A DNA stretch of 64,000 nt from Nocardia goodfellowii (GCF_017875645.1 NZ_JAGGMR010000001.1:4526001-4590000); one strand, 5' to 3'. Positions 50,807 to 59,020 are shown, numbered from the stretch's first letter. Numbers and translations are program-made. Notes: generated from the sequence alone by a model not told the origin.

Positions 50807-52048
50807 ATGGACAGTCTCAGCAGGCGGAGTGCGTTGAAGGCGAGTGGGGTGTTGGGTGCGTTCGGGGCGATGGCGGTGATGGTTCCGGCGCGGGCTGAGC
50901 CGTGGTCGTGGTCGCCGCAGGGTTCGGTGGCGGGGGTGGGTGAGGGGTTGGATCCGATGGGGGTGTGGGATCCGGAGGTTGATGAGTTGGTGGGGGGTTT
51001 GATCGATCGCGGTGAGGTGCCGGCGGTGAATGCGTTGTTGCGGACGTGGACCAGGAATGGTCAGCCGTTGCCGGAGGGGTTGCCTTCGGAGTTGCGGGAT
51101 TTCATGGAGTATGCGCGTCGGTTGCCGCAGTGGACTGATCAGGGGAAGTTGGCGACGGCGGTGCAGTTCAACAAGAAGCGGGGTTTGTATTTGGGGGTGT
51201 TGTATGGGTTGGCGAGCGGGATGATGAGCACGGTGATTCCGAAAGAGGCTCGGGCGGTGTATTACTCGAAGGGGGGTCATGATTTGAAGGATCGGATCAC
51301 CAAGACCGCGAAGTTGGGGTATGACATCGGTACTCATAATGCGTATGGGGCGGATGGGGAGATGGTGGTGACGTGTGTGAAGACGCGGTTGGTGCATGCG
51401 GCGGTGCGTAATTTGTTGCCGCGTTCGCCGCATTGGGCGAGTGTGGCGCAGGAGGGTGTTCCGATCAGTCAGAACGATATGATGGTGACGTGGCATAGTT
51501 TGCCGACGACGGTGATGAAGCATTTGACGGCGTGGGGGGTGCCGATGCCGGCCCATGAGTCGGAGGCGTTTCTGCATTCGTGGCAGGTGGCGGGGCATAT
51601 GTTGGGGATTCGGGATGAGTATATTCCGAATTCGTGGCCGGAGGCGAATGCTCAGGCGGCGCAGGTGCTGGATCCGATTATCGCGGTGACGCCGGAGGGT
51701 GCGGTGCTGGCGGATCGGTTGTTGCGGTTGGGTGTGAATTTGGATTTCGCGGTGTTGAGTAAGCCGGTGTTGGGTTCGTTTACTCGTTTTCTGTTGGGTG
51801 ATCGGATCGCTGATGAGTTGCGGATTCCGCGGGAGTTGTTGTGGGATCCGTTGTTGCGGGTGAGTTGGGGTCCGTTTATCGCGGTGCGTGAGGGGTTGTT
51901 GCCGGTGGTTCCGCTGGCGCCGGATGCGTATTGGTTGTTCGATGAGTTTCTTCGTCAGGCTGCTTTGATTTATTTGGCGGAGCTTCAGATGCCGATCAGT
52001 ATCGAGATCCCGACGATGAATCGGGATATGAGCAAGCCGCCACGCTGA
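50807..52048 (+). CDS. lcp: Latex clearing protein, rubber oxygenase (DUF2236)
   Basis: A 413-residue secreted b-type cytochrome that cleaves poly(cis-1,4-isoprene) with O2. A Tat leader (SRRSALKASG) precedes the conserved EPWSWSPQGSVAGVGEGLDP. R163, K166 and T167 (DRITKTAKLGYD) and R194-L-V-H197-A-A-V-R201 match the heme-pocket residues of known Lcp proteins (R164/K167/T168, H198, R202) almost by number, and Lcp is about 400 residues. GAGGAG precedes the ATG. Its codons are odd: Leu is nearly always TTG, and Asp, Asn, Phe and Tyr often end in T, unlike all neighbours, while the first dozen codons look normal. Confidence 0.94.
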   Translation: MDSLSRRSALKASGVLGAFGAMAVMVPARAEPWSWSPQGSVAGVGEGLDPMGVWDPEVDELVGGLIDRGEVPAVNALLRTWTRNGQPLPEGLPSELRDFMEYARRLPQWTDQGKLATAVQFNKKRGLYLGVLYGLASGMMSTVIPKEARAVYYSKGGHDLKDRITKTAKLGYDIGTHNAYGADGEMVVTCVKTRLVHAAVRNLLPRSPHWASVAQEGVPISQNDMMVTWHSLPTTVMKHLTAWGVPMPAHESEAFLHSWQVAGHMLGIRDEYIPNSWPEANAQAAQVLDPIIAVTPEGAVLADRLLRLGVNLDFAVLSKPVLGSFTRFLLGDRIADELRIPRELLWDPLLRVSWGPFIAVREGLLPVVPLAPDAYWLFDEFLRQAALIYLAELQMPISIEIPTMNRDMSKPPR

Positions 52049-52105
52049 ACGGTTTGCTTCGCACTTTCCTCTATGGCTCTGGACATTTCTTTTATTAGGA
52101 GCGCG

Positions 52106-52417
52106 ATGATGCGTACCACTCTCCGGCTTGCCGTGGCTTCGGCTGCTGCGACGACCCTTGTGACCGCGGCCGCGTCGGCCCAGGCCGAACCGGTCGCTTT
52201 CACCCCACCGCCGGTCACCACCGTCGCGGACGAAACGGGTTCGGCGGCTGTCGATTCCGGTTCGGCTGCCGCGCGTTCGGCGGTGTGGCTGTTCCAGCAG
52301 GGCAACGTCATCGGCCTGCTGGTGCTGCTGGCTGTCACACCTCTGCAAGCGTTGACCGGCGGCATTTGTGATCTCGCTACCGGCTCGGGACTGCCGAGCC
52401 CGTGCACCACTCGCTGA
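52106..52417 (+). CDS. Small secreted protein downstream of lcp
   Basis: A 103-residue protein with a signal peptide (LRLAVASAAATTLVTAAASAQAE). AGGAG stands 4 nt before the ATG at 52106 and 7 nt before a second ATG at 52109; either may be used. A later hydrophobic stretch (GNVIGLLVLLAVTPLQALTGG) precedes a short end with two Cys. Codon usage is normal, unlike lcp 57 bp upstream. Co-transcription with lcp is likely; function unknown. Confidence 0.75.
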   Translation: MMRTTLRLAVASAAATTLVTAAASAQAEPVAFTPPPVTTVADETGSAAVDSGSAAARSAVWLFQQGNVIGLLVLLAVTPLQALTGGICDLATGSGLPSPCTTR

Positions 52418-52614
52418 CAGCGCCGACACCGCGATAGTCGTCCGCTCGGCGGCAATCCCGCCGAGCGAGCTCCCACAGTAGCCGGACATCCAGATGTTCT
52501 GGAACAGTGGAGCCTGCAAGCAGGAGGCGACCGGCGGCAGCGGTCGAATCGGGGCCGCGACGTCGACGGCCACGGCTCGAAGCTGGTGCCGCCATCGGAA
52601 AAGCGAGGCGGGAT

Positions 52615-53058
52615 ATGACCGGTACGACAGAGCCCACGGACGAAGCGCAGATCCGTGGTCTGATCGACACCTGGGTAGCGGCATTCCGCACCCGAGACGT
52701 GGAGGCCGCGATGGCAATTCACGCACCGGACACCGTGTCCTTCGACGTCGTTCCACCGCTGCGATATGTAGGCCGCGACGCGTATCGAAAGCCATGGGAA
52801 GACACGTTCGCCGGCTTCACCGGACCCATCGATTTCGAGATACAAGATCTGAAAATCACAGTGGCCGACTGCATCGCCTTCAGCCGCAGCCTGAACCGAA
52901 TGATGGGCACCACGACCGACGGGCAGAAAACCGATTTCTGGTTCCGCTGGACAGCCTGCTTCGAGAAGATCGACCAGCGATGGCTCATCGTGCACGATCA
53001 CACATCGGTGCCGACCGACTTCACCACCGGCACGGCAGTGCTGGACTTGTCGCCCTAG
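52615..53058 (+). CDS. SnoaL/NTF2-like protein
   Basis: A 147-residue protein with the cone-shaped NTF2 pattern: IRGLIDTWVAAFRTRDVEAAMAIHAPD at the N-terminus and FWFRWTACFEKIDQRWLIVHDH near the end, typical of ketosteroid-isomerase-like and SnoaL-like domains. GAGGCGG lies just before the ATG at 52615. These proteins bind or isomerise small hydrophobic ligands. It stands alone. Confidence 0.88.
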   Translation: MTGTTEPTDEAQIRGLIDTWVAAFRTRDVEAAMAIHAPDTVSFDVVPPLRYVGRDAYRKPWEDTFAGFTGPIDFEIQDLKITVADCIAFSRSLNRMMGTTTDGQKTDFWFRWTACFEKIDQRWLIVHDHTSVPTDFTTGTAVLDLSP

Positions 53059-53162
53059 CCGGCCTCGACTTCCACGATGTCCTCGACGTGCGACTCGTAC
53101 CAGGCCGAACGGTTGAGCAGTGACTCGCCGAGGTTACCGAAGTCCTCGGCCTGTGATTCGGT
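53055..53162 (-). pseudogene. In-frame 35-codon tail after the HNH amber stop
   Basis: Directly after the TAG of the HNH gene the same frame stays open for 35 codons to a second TAG at 53055-53057. The reading (TESQAEDFGNLGESLL, then NRSAWYESHVEDIVEVEAG) has normal actinobacterial codon use and looks like a real protein end. It may be the lost C-terminus of the HNH protein or the remnant of another gene. Confidence 0.45.
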
Positions 53163-53597
53163 CTATTCCCAATCGTGGCTGGCGTTGCATGATCGGCATT
53201 CCAGGCGCAGGTTCACCAGGTTGTTGTAGGCCGCTTTGGCCTCGGCGGGGGTGGTGACGGCGGCGGTTTTGAGGTGGTCTCGCCATTTCTGGATGTGGCC
53301 GAGTTCGATGCCGCTTTCGGTGCACCCGTTGCCGCAGGTTTCGCATCGGTAGATCCGCAACTGGCGCTGGGTGTTCCACGGATCGGCCACTGCTCTGAAT
53401 TGGCGGTGGCTGAGCATGCAGATCCGGGTGTCGCGGGTGCTGCGCAGTTGAGCGGGGTCGGTGTACCAGGTCGGCTTGGCGAGGGCGTTGACGTAGGCGT
53501 CCACGGTGGTTTGTACGACTGCGGCGTCGGGAACCCAGGTGACGTCGAAGGAGATGTCGTCGGGCAGCGCGATCTGATTTTGGTAGCTAGCCTTCAT
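53163..53597 (-). CDS. HNH-type endonuclease, possibly truncated
   Basis: A 144-residue protein. RCETCGNGC and LECRSCNASHDW are two zinc-binding CxxC-type pairs. IELGHIQKWRDH with YNNLVNLRLEC provides the H-N-H-like core (GHI...NL...H) of HNH nucleases. AAGGGGCGG precedes the ATG at 53597. The stop is TAG and the frame continues open for 35 codons, so the gene may carry a nonsense mutation. Homing, restriction or DNA-repair roles are all possible. Confidence 0.75.
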   Translation of the reverse strand: MKASYQNQIALPDDISFDVTWVPDAAVVQTTVDAYVNALAKPTWYTDPAQLRSTRDTRICMLSHRQFRAVADPWNTQRQLRIYRCETCGNGCTESGIELGHIQKWRDHLKTAAVTTPAEAKAAYNNLVNLRLECRSCNASHDWE

Positions 53598-53839
53598 CGG
53601 CCCGCCCCTTCTGAAGAGTGTGTAGGGGGTGGGTGCGCGCGTTCCCGCCAACTATTGATGGTACTTGCGCCACAACATTATTCGGCGCGCTTTGGGCTGT
53701 ATCGGTGCCGGCGCGAGGCCGGGGGACCACTTGAAAAGATCAAACCGCCGGGCTGTTTCGCCATCGGTCACCGAACCCCACCGTGAAAGCTCTGGTTCCT
53801 CGAGTAGGCAGGGACCGGGAAGTGGATGATGATGACGAA

Positions 53840-53873
53840 TGGGCAGTCCACGACGTGCCGTGGACTGCCCATG
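53840..53873 (-). terminator. Hairpin after the SDR gene
   Basis: ATGGGCAGTCCACG (53840-53853) pairs perfectly over 14 bp with 53860-53873 around a 6-base loop. On the reverse strand it lies 10 bp past the SDR stop and is followed by TCGTCATCATC. A good terminator for that gene. Confidence 0.7.
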
Positions 53874-53883
53874 GATCGCACGG

Positions 53884-54699
53884 TTATCCGGGCACTTTGC
53901 GGCTGACGTGTTCGTAAGCCCGATAGTGCGCCGCGCGGTCTGCGAGGTCCTGCTGGACCACGTCGAAGGAGCCGGAGCCGATGATGAGACGTCGTGGTGG
54001 GTCCGGTAGGTCCACCAGCTCCATGATCACCGGAGCGGCGGTGGCCGGGGCCGGTCCGGCGTCCTCACCCCACATCGCGATCAGTTCATCGCGCAGCTGC
54101 TGGTAGTGCGGGTCGGGTGTGGTCGCGGTGGTCCCTGTGGTGAACAGGCCGGTGTCGTAGCCGCCCATCTGGACGATGGTGACTTTGACGCCGAACTGCT
54201 CGGCCTCCATCGCCACGGCCTCGCTCACCGAGTCCAGTGCCGACTTGCCGGCCGCGTACATGCCGACCATGGGGAACCCGCCACCGGTCCCCATGGTGGT
54301 GACCTGCAGGATGCGTCCGCCGCCCTGAGCGCGCAGGTGCGGTAGTACGGCCTGGGTGACCCATACCGCACCGAACAGGTTCACGTCGAAATGGGCTCTG
54401 ACCTGCTCTTCGCTCGCCTCCTCCACCATGCCCAGCAGCATGGCGCCGGCATTGTTGACCACGATGTCGAGCTTGCCGAAGGCCGAGGCCGCCCGCTCCA
54501 CGGCCCCGAACACGGCCGCGCGGTCGGTGACATCGAGCGACATCGGCACCAGGTCGTCGGGGTACTGCCGGGCGAGGTCGGCAAGGGGTTCGACATTGCG
54601 GGCGACCCCGATCACCCGGTCGCCCGCCTGTAACGCCGCCTCCGCGAACGCCCGGCCCAGCCCTCGTGACGCGCCCGTGATGAGCCATACGCGGGTCAT
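53884..54699 (-). CDS. Short-chain dehydrogenase/reductase
   Basis: A 271-residue classical SDR: TGASRGLGRAF is the NAD(P)-binding TGxxxGxG motif, NNAG at about residue 87 and YAAGKSA the YxxxK active site with a Ser upstream. VARN after the second strand suggests NADP preference. AAGGAGG lies 7 nt before the ATG at 54699. It is divergent from a TetR gene, with two copies of a 20-bp operator between them, so it is probably induced when that repressor binds its ligand. Confidence 0.94.
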   Translation of the reverse strand: MTRVWLITGASRGLGRAFAEAALQAGDRVIGVARNVEPLADLARQYPDDLVPMSLDVTDRAAVFGAVERAASAFGKLDIVVNNAGAMLLGMVEEASEEQVRAHFDVNLFGAVWVTQAVLPHLRAQGGGRILQVTTMGTGGGFPMVGMYAAGKSALDSVSEAVAMEAEQFGVKVTIVQMGGYDTGLFTTGTTATTPDPHYQQLRDELIAMWGEDAGPAPATAAPVIMELVDLPDPPRRLIIGSGSFDVVQQDLADRAAHYRAYEHVSRKVPG

Positions 54700-54732
54700 G
54701 GCTCCACCTCCTTCTTCTTGATCCACTGTGGC

Positions 54733-54752
54733 GAGACAATACGATACGTCTC
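54733..54752. promoter_or_regulatory. TetR operator copy 1
   Basis: GAGACAATACGATACGTCTC lies inside a larger perfect inverted repeat (11-bp arms at 54727-54737 and 54748-54758). It closely matches copy 2 at 54768-54787 and lies between the divergent SDR and TetR genes. Confidence 0.75.
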
Positions 54753-54767
54753 GCCACAGGCGCTGGC

Positions 54768-54787
54768 AAGACGATCCGACTCGTCTT
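54768..54787. promoter_or_regulatory. TetR operator copy 2
   Basis: AAGACGATCCGACTCGTCTT, with perfect 8-bp arms from 54767 to 54788, shares the consensus AGAC-R-AT-M-CGA-Y-W-CGTCT with copy 1. The centres are 35 bp apart. It is 20 bp upstream of the TetR start. Confidence 0.75.
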
Positions 54788-54807
54788 GTATCTGTTACGA
54801 TCAGGCC

Positions 54808-55437
54808 ATGGTCAAGCAGCCCGATCCCGCGCGCCGTAGTGAGCGCTCCCGGCAGGCCATATTGGCCGCGGCTCGCGAGCTGGTCTCCGAGCTGGGATAT
54901 GCGAAGTTGTCCGTCGAGGCCATCGCGGCCCGGGCGGGGGTGGGCAAACAGACCATCTACCGCTGGTGGCCTTCCAAGGGCGCGGTGGTCCTGGACGCCT
55001 TCCTCGCACTGAGCGAAGAGGGGCCGGAGCAGAGCATGGCGCTGCCCGACACCGGCGACTTGGCGGCCGACCTCAAAACCGTGATGCGCGCGACGGTGGC
55101 CGAATTCGCCGATCCCGCGTTCGAAGGACCGATTCGCGCGCTCAACCTCGAGATCATCAACGACCCGGCCCTCGCCGCCCAGTACCACGCCAAGCTGGCG
55201 GGCCCGTTGGACGAGGCGAAGAAGGACCGTCTGCGCAGTGCGCAACAAGCCGGGCAACTCGACGCGCACGTCGATCTCGACCTGGCACTCGAATTGCTTT
55301 ACGCGCCCCTCTACCAGCGCTGGCTGCTCCGATCCGGCCCACTGACCACCGAATACGCGGATTCCCTCGTCGAGGTCTTCCTCAAGGCCATGCGGCCGGA
55401 GGTCGCCGTCACCGACGTCATGAGCCGCAACAGCTAG
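54808..55437 (+). CDS. TetR-family regulator
   Basis: A 209-residue regulator: ILAAARELVSELGYAKLSVEAIAARAGVGKQTIYRWW is a textbook TetR HTH and the C-terminal helical domain is of the TetR_C_33/16-like type. It is divergent from the SDR gene and very probably binds the two operators between them, repressing both. Convergent with trpB. Confidence 0.95.
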   Translation: MVKQPDPARRSERSRQAILAAARELVSELGYAKLSVEAIAARAGVGKQTIYRWWPSKGAVVLDAFLALSEEGPEQSMALPDTGDLAADLKTVMRATVAEFADPAFEGPIRALNLEIINDPALAAQYHAKLAGPLDEAKKDRLRSAQQAGQLDAHVDLDLALELLYAPLYQRWLLRSGPLTTEYADSLVEVFLKAMRPEVAVTDVMSRNS

Positions 55438-55547
55438 GCGTCGCTAACCGAGTCCAGATCGGGGCGGCACCGCTCAGCGATACGACTCCCACTGCTGAAA
55501 ATGCTCATCCGGATTGCGCCTGCGATCTGTGGCACCGGTGGTCGGCA

Positions 55548-56795
55548 TCAACCGCCACGGTGCCCCAACTGCTGCGCCGCTGTGGCCAGGTCCTTGTCTC
55601 CCCGTCCGGAAATGCCCACCACGACAAGCGAATCCGGCGGCAATTCCGCCCGCTCGGCCAGTTCGACGAGATGTCCGACGGCGTGTGCGGACTCCAGGGC
55701 CGCGATGATGCCCTCGCTGCGACTGAGCGTTTGCAGACCGCGTAGAGCTACGGCATCGGTTGCGGCGCGGCAGCTTACGCGGCCGGTGTCCTTGTAGTAG
55801 CTCAACTCGGGACCTACACCGGGGTAGTCGAGACCGGCGGCGATGCTCCAGGTACGAGCGATCTGGCCGTCCTCGTCGTGCAGAACGTAGCTGTAGGAGC
55901 CGTCCATTTCGCCGGGGCTGCCCGCCGCGAGCGTAGCCGCGTGGTCCCCGGTCTCGATGCCACGACCGGCGGCTTCGACACCGATCAGTCGCACCTGCGG
56001 GTCTTCGAGGAACGCATGGAACAACCCGATGGCATTGCTGCCGCCGCCGACACACGCCAAAACGTAATCGGGAAGTCGCCCTTCGGATTCGAGGCACTGC
56101 GACCGTGCCTCGTTGCCGATGACAGTTTGAAAATCCCGGACGATTCTCGGGTACGGCGCCGGTCCGGCGGCCGTACCGAACAGGTAGTGGGTGGTATCCA
56201 CGTTCGCCACCCAGTCGCGCACCGACTCGCTGATGGCTGCTTTGAGTCCGCCCCCGCCGTGGTGGACCGCACGCAACTCGGCGCCGAGCAGTTGCATGCG
56301 AATGACATTGGATTCCTGCCTTCGCATATCGGCGGCGCCCATATAGATCACACAGTCCAGGCCGAGCATCGCGCAGACCGTCGCCACCGCGACGCCGTGC
56401 TGACCCGCGCCCGTCTCGGCAACGATGCGACTCTTGCCCATTCGCCTGGCCAGCAGCCCCTGCCCCATGGCGTTGTTTATCTTGTGCGCGCCGGTATGGG
56501 CCATATCCTCGCGCTTCAGATACACTGACAGCCCCGGAACCTGAAGCGTCCGTGCGAAATTGGGAACCCGATGCAGCAGTGTCGGGCGGCCCGCCCGATC
56601 GCGCAGTAAGTCGTGCAGTTCCGTCACAAAACTCGAATCCGCACGCGCCAAGAGGTATTCCGCTTCCAAATTCAGCAGCGCGGCCATCAGACCTTCCGGC
56701 ACATATCTACCGCCGAATACCCCGAACCGGCCCCGCTCATCCGGAAATATCCCCGGCTCAACTCCCTGAGCCACCCGGTCCTCGATACCCGTCAT
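55548..56795 (-). CDS. trpB: Tryptophan synthase beta chain, stand-alone
   Basis: A 415-residue PLP enzyme that condenses indole with serine. GRFGVFGGRYVPE opens the fold; K105 (HTGAHKINNAMGQ) is the PLP lysine and E127 (AETGAGQHG) the catalytic Glu; CVGGGSNAIG binds the phosphate; SGRGDKD closes the site. All key residues are present. GAAGG upstream supports the ATG at 56795 over an in-frame GTG at 56816. No trpA or other trp gene is nearby, so it may be an extra copy for indole salvage or a specialised pathway. Confidence 0.93.
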   Translation of the reverse strand: MTGIEDRVAQGVEPGIFPDERGRFGVFGGRYVPEGLMAALLNLEAEYLLARADSSFVTELHDLLRDRAGRPTLLHRVPNFARTLQVPGLSVYLKREDMAHTGAHKINNAMGQGLLARRMGKSRIVAETGAGQHGVAVATVCAMLGLDCVIYMGAADMRRQESNVIRMQLLGAELRAVHHGGGGLKAAISESVRDWVANVDTTHYLFGTAAGPAPYPRIVRDFQTVIGNEARSQCLESEGRLPDYVLACVGGGSNAIGLFHAFLEDPQVRLIGVEAAGRGIETGDHAATLAAGSPGEMDGSYSYVLHDEDGQIARTWSIAAGLDYPGVGPELSYYKDTGRVSCRAATDAVALRGLQTLSRSEGIIAALESAHAVGHLVELAERAELPPDSLVVVGISGRGDKDLATAAQQLGHRGG

Positions 56796-57060
56796 AATCA
56801 ACGCCTTCACCGCCACGGCCCCTGCACCCGAGACTGTTCTACTCGGGGAAGCGGCGGTTCGCGGACCGGCAACAGGATTCTTAACAGTCCGCTAATACAC
56901 GCTCATTACCAGCGGTTCGAAGAGCCGAAACCAGTCATCAGCGTGCCGGACGACCGATAAGAGGGCTGGCCCGGGTATGGCACAGGCTCGCGCGTCGAGC
57001 TGTGGCACCAAACCGCCTGCGGCGAAACAGAATCTATTGTCACTTGATTCGATGGGTCGC

Positions 57061-57090
57061 GGGGCGGGCGACCCCGCTGACGCCCGCCCC
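57061..57090 (-). terminator. Hairpin 3 of three after the doxX-like gene
   Basis: GGGGCGGGCG (57061-57070) pairs perfectly with CGCCCGCCCC (57081-57090) around a 10-base loop. It is the third of three tandem hairpins when read from the DoxX gene. Confidence 0.5.
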
Positions 57091-57101
57091 TCGACTTCGA
57101 T

Positions 57102-57134
57102 GGGACGGCCCGACCAACCCGACCGGGCCGTCCC
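57102..57134 (-). terminator. Hairpin 2 of three after the doxX-like gene
   Basis: GGGACGGCCCG (57102-57112) pairs perfectly with CGGGCCGTCCC (57124-57134) around an 11-base loop. No U-tract. Confidence 0.5.
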
Positions 57135-57149
57135 TGTAACGCACAACGC

Positions 57150-57180
57150 GGCTACCGGCGGCTGGGTGCCGCCGGTAGCC
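57150..57180 (-). terminator. Hairpin 1 of three after the doxX-like gene
   Basis: GGCTACCGGCGGC (57150-57162) pairs perfectly over 13 bp with 57168-57180 around the loop TGGGT. It begins 16 bp after the DoxX-like stop on the reverse strand, a normal terminator position. Confidence 0.65.
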
Positions 57181-57196
57181 GGGTGTTATGCGCGGG

Positions 57197-57625
57197 TCAT
57201 CGCTGAATCAGCGTGCGCAGGGCGGTGATCGAGTTCCGGCGTTCGTAGGCGATCCAGGCGAAGATCACGGTGAGCGCCAGCGGGAACGGAGCCAATTCCG
57301 GGGTTCCGGCTATGAAGGTGTTGAAGCCGGCGGCGAGGAAGGTGAGGATCGCCATGCCGGTCGCGGCGGCGGCGGTCAGGCGGGGCACCATGAGTCCGAT
57401 GCCACCGGCGACCTCGGCGAGACCGATGAAGACCAGCAGCGCCAACGGGAGGGAGAAGGCGGTGGCGTTGTTTTCCATCAGGGTCTGCGGCATGACGAGT
57501 TTCGGGCCGCCGGAGGCGATGATGAAGAACAGACCGAGCACGATCTGCAGGGTCCACAGGACACGGTTGCGGACCTTGCCGGGGCGGATGGTGGCGGTGG
57601 TCTGGGTGGCGGTGATGGCGGTCAT
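57197..57625 (-). CDS. DoxX-family membrane protein
   Basis: A 142-residue protein with four helices (VLWTLQIVLGLFFIIASGGPKL, FSLPLALLVFIGLAEVAGGIGLM, AATGMAILTFLAAGF, PLALTVIFAWIAYERR). The pattern matches DoxX/DoxD-like proteins, some of which act with thiol-redox or quinone-linked partners. AAGGAAACCAA then ATG is a good start. Monocistronic. Confidence 0.9.
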   Translation of the reverse strand: MTAITATQTTATIRPGKVRNRVLWTLQIVLGLFFIIASGGPKLVMPQTLMENNATAFSLPLALLVFIGLAEVAGGIGLMVPRLTAAAATGMAILTFLAAGFNTFIAGTPELAPFPLALTVIFAWIAYERRNSITALRTLIQR

Positions 57626-58342
57626 TTGGTTTCCTTCTGGTCGGTCGCGCCGGGTTGGTGGCGCGTTCGTCAGTAAGGACGGGGGTGGTCCGGGAAACTC
57701 ATCGCCGCGGTCGAAAAATCTTCACCGCGCTGCCGCGACCGCATGTGCGCCGTGTTCTGCCGAGAGTTGCCCCGATTCGAACTGACCCGGTCAGGACGCA
57801 CTGAAACGTCGCGACCGCGCGCTTCGGACGGCTGCGAACCTAGCCGTCGCCGGCCACGGCTCCCGGTTCGGTGGTCGGACATGGGTGAAGTAATCTCCGC
57901 TCGGCCACTCCTCGAAGAGTTGGCATTGGTGCAGCAGGCCCCCGGGGTGTAGCCATTCCATGGGTCGGCGCCGATTCGGAAGTCATGTCCATGCTTCTTG
58001 GACGGGCTTTCTCTGGGGATCACCAGCGTCTGTGCGGAAGTGGAACGGGTTGTCAAGCATCCGATTGCCGGATGCTGTGTTCCAATCGCCCGCCCAGCGG
58101 CATTTCAGTGCTTTCGGGCGGTCCCGGATGGCGATCCGATGTGCTCGGTGCCGAGGGCCACCTCGCCCGCGCGGCAAGGATGGTCGCCAGTGGCAGCAAG
58201 TCCGGTGTTCTGCTGACCCTCGCGGATCAGGCCGGCGAGCCGCTCGGACGTCAACGGAGCCACGGGAAGTCCGCGCTGAGGACAGTGATCGAGCATCCAG
58301 ACGATCGAATGGTTGTCGGTGGGGTCTGCCACCATCACCCAC
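57626..58342. other. Gene-poor region
   Basis: 717 bp with no gene I can support. Frames are broken and codon bias is weak. A reverse frame covering about 58105-58340 (reading VMVADPTDNHSIVWML...) could be a decayed gene but has no clear start. One copy of a 21-bp repeat lies at 58091-58111. Confidence 0.5.
58091..58111 (+). repeat. 21-bp direct repeat, left copy
   Basis: CGCCCAGCGGCATTTCAGTGC differs by one base from 59251-59271. The two copies, in the same orientation 1160 bp apart, flank the DUF6461-like gene. Confidence 0.6.
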
Positions 58343-59020
58343 ATGGCGACAACCGATCCCCTTGCCCCATTCCAGTGGCTCAACGCATCCGAGAGCCAAG
58401 CGGGTCCGCTGGGCGTGATCTTCAGCGTCGCCTTCTTCCGAAACCTGGACCCGCCGGAGGTGGTGCGCCGCTTCAGCAACGGTGGCGCCTCCGGCCAGGA
58501 GTCGGACTTCGAAGAGCTCAACGAGTTCCTCGGCAAGACCGGCGGCGGGGACGGCGGCGGTTACGTGGGCGTGTTTCGGGCCGGTGCCTGGAGCGTGGCC
58601 ATCGAACCGTGCGGGTGGTGGGTGACTGACCACAAGACGCTGGCGGAGCTATCGCGAGACTGTGAAGTCCTGGCGATAACCCGACACGACTACGCCGAGC
58701 ACAGCCTCGAATACGCGATCGACGGGACGATCGTGACCGGCCACCAACTGTGGTACCCGCATATCCGTTGGGGTAGCGAGCCCGACCGGTTCAACGACTA
58801 CATGTGTGAGCTGGGCATGCAGCTGGACATGACCGACGATGACTACATTTATGACGCCGATGAGGATGAGCCCGAGAGCAATACGGACGCCTGGGACATC
58901 AGCCTCAGCACCGGCGTGCCGAGGGCCTTCGCCCTGGCGGCGAAGGTCACCGGAGTGTCGTTCACCGCAGACATGCTGGACCAGCCCCTCCTCATCGGGC
59001 CTATCGCTCACCGCCGGTAG
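58343..59020 (+). CDS. DUF6461-like protein
   Basis: A 225-residue acidic protein. FQWLNASESQAGPLGVIFSVAFFRNLDPPEVVRRF, then GYVGVFRAGAWSVAIEPCGWW, resembles DUF6461 proteins of Streptomyces and Nocardia, which are often found near secretion or toxin genes. A long Asp/Glu-rich stretch (about residues 165-185) is notable. The ATG at 58343 is preferred over a GTG-type extension at 58313; neither has a strong ribosome-binding site. Function unknown. Confidence 0.7.
   Translation: MATTDPLAPFQWLNASESQAGPLGVIFSVAFFRNLDPPEVVRRFSNGGASGQESDFEELNEFLGKTGGGDGGGYVGVFRAGAWSVAIEPCGWWVTDHKTLAELSRDCEVLAITRHDYAEHSLEYAIDGTIVTGHQLWYPHIRWGSEPDRFNDYMCELGMQLDMTDDDYIYDADEDEPESNTDAWDISLSTGVPRAFALAAKVTGVSFTADMLDQPLLIGPIAHRR

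Larger units (their letters stand above)
56796..57196. other. Intergenic region upstream of trpB
   Basis: 401 bp with no supported gene. 57061-57180 is occupied by three consecutive hairpins (listed separately). The AT-richer part 56875-57050 probably holds the trpB promoter. I see no clear T-box, attenuator peptide with Trp codons, or riboswitch. Confidence 0.5.

Noticed and set aside
50744..52795. 683-codon open frame on the reverse strand across lcp
   Set aside because: It is a shadow created by the TTG/T-ending codon bias of lcp; its composition (His/Arg/Pro-rich) is not protein-like and the forward frame is clearly Lcp.
55548..56795. Apparent Asn-to-Ala change near the trpB active-site lysine (DMAHTGAHK)
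   Set aside because: That position already varies among functional TrpB proteins (for example Leu in enterobacteria), so it is not evidence of inactivation.
56796..57060. Trp attenuator or T-box upstream of trpB
   Set aside because: No short frame with tandem Trp codons and no T-box-like conserved core could be found.
58105..58536. 143-codon reverse frame across the DUF6461-like gene start
   Set aside because: Partly protein-like (VADPTDNHSIVWML) but overlaps the better-supported forward gene and has no clear start.
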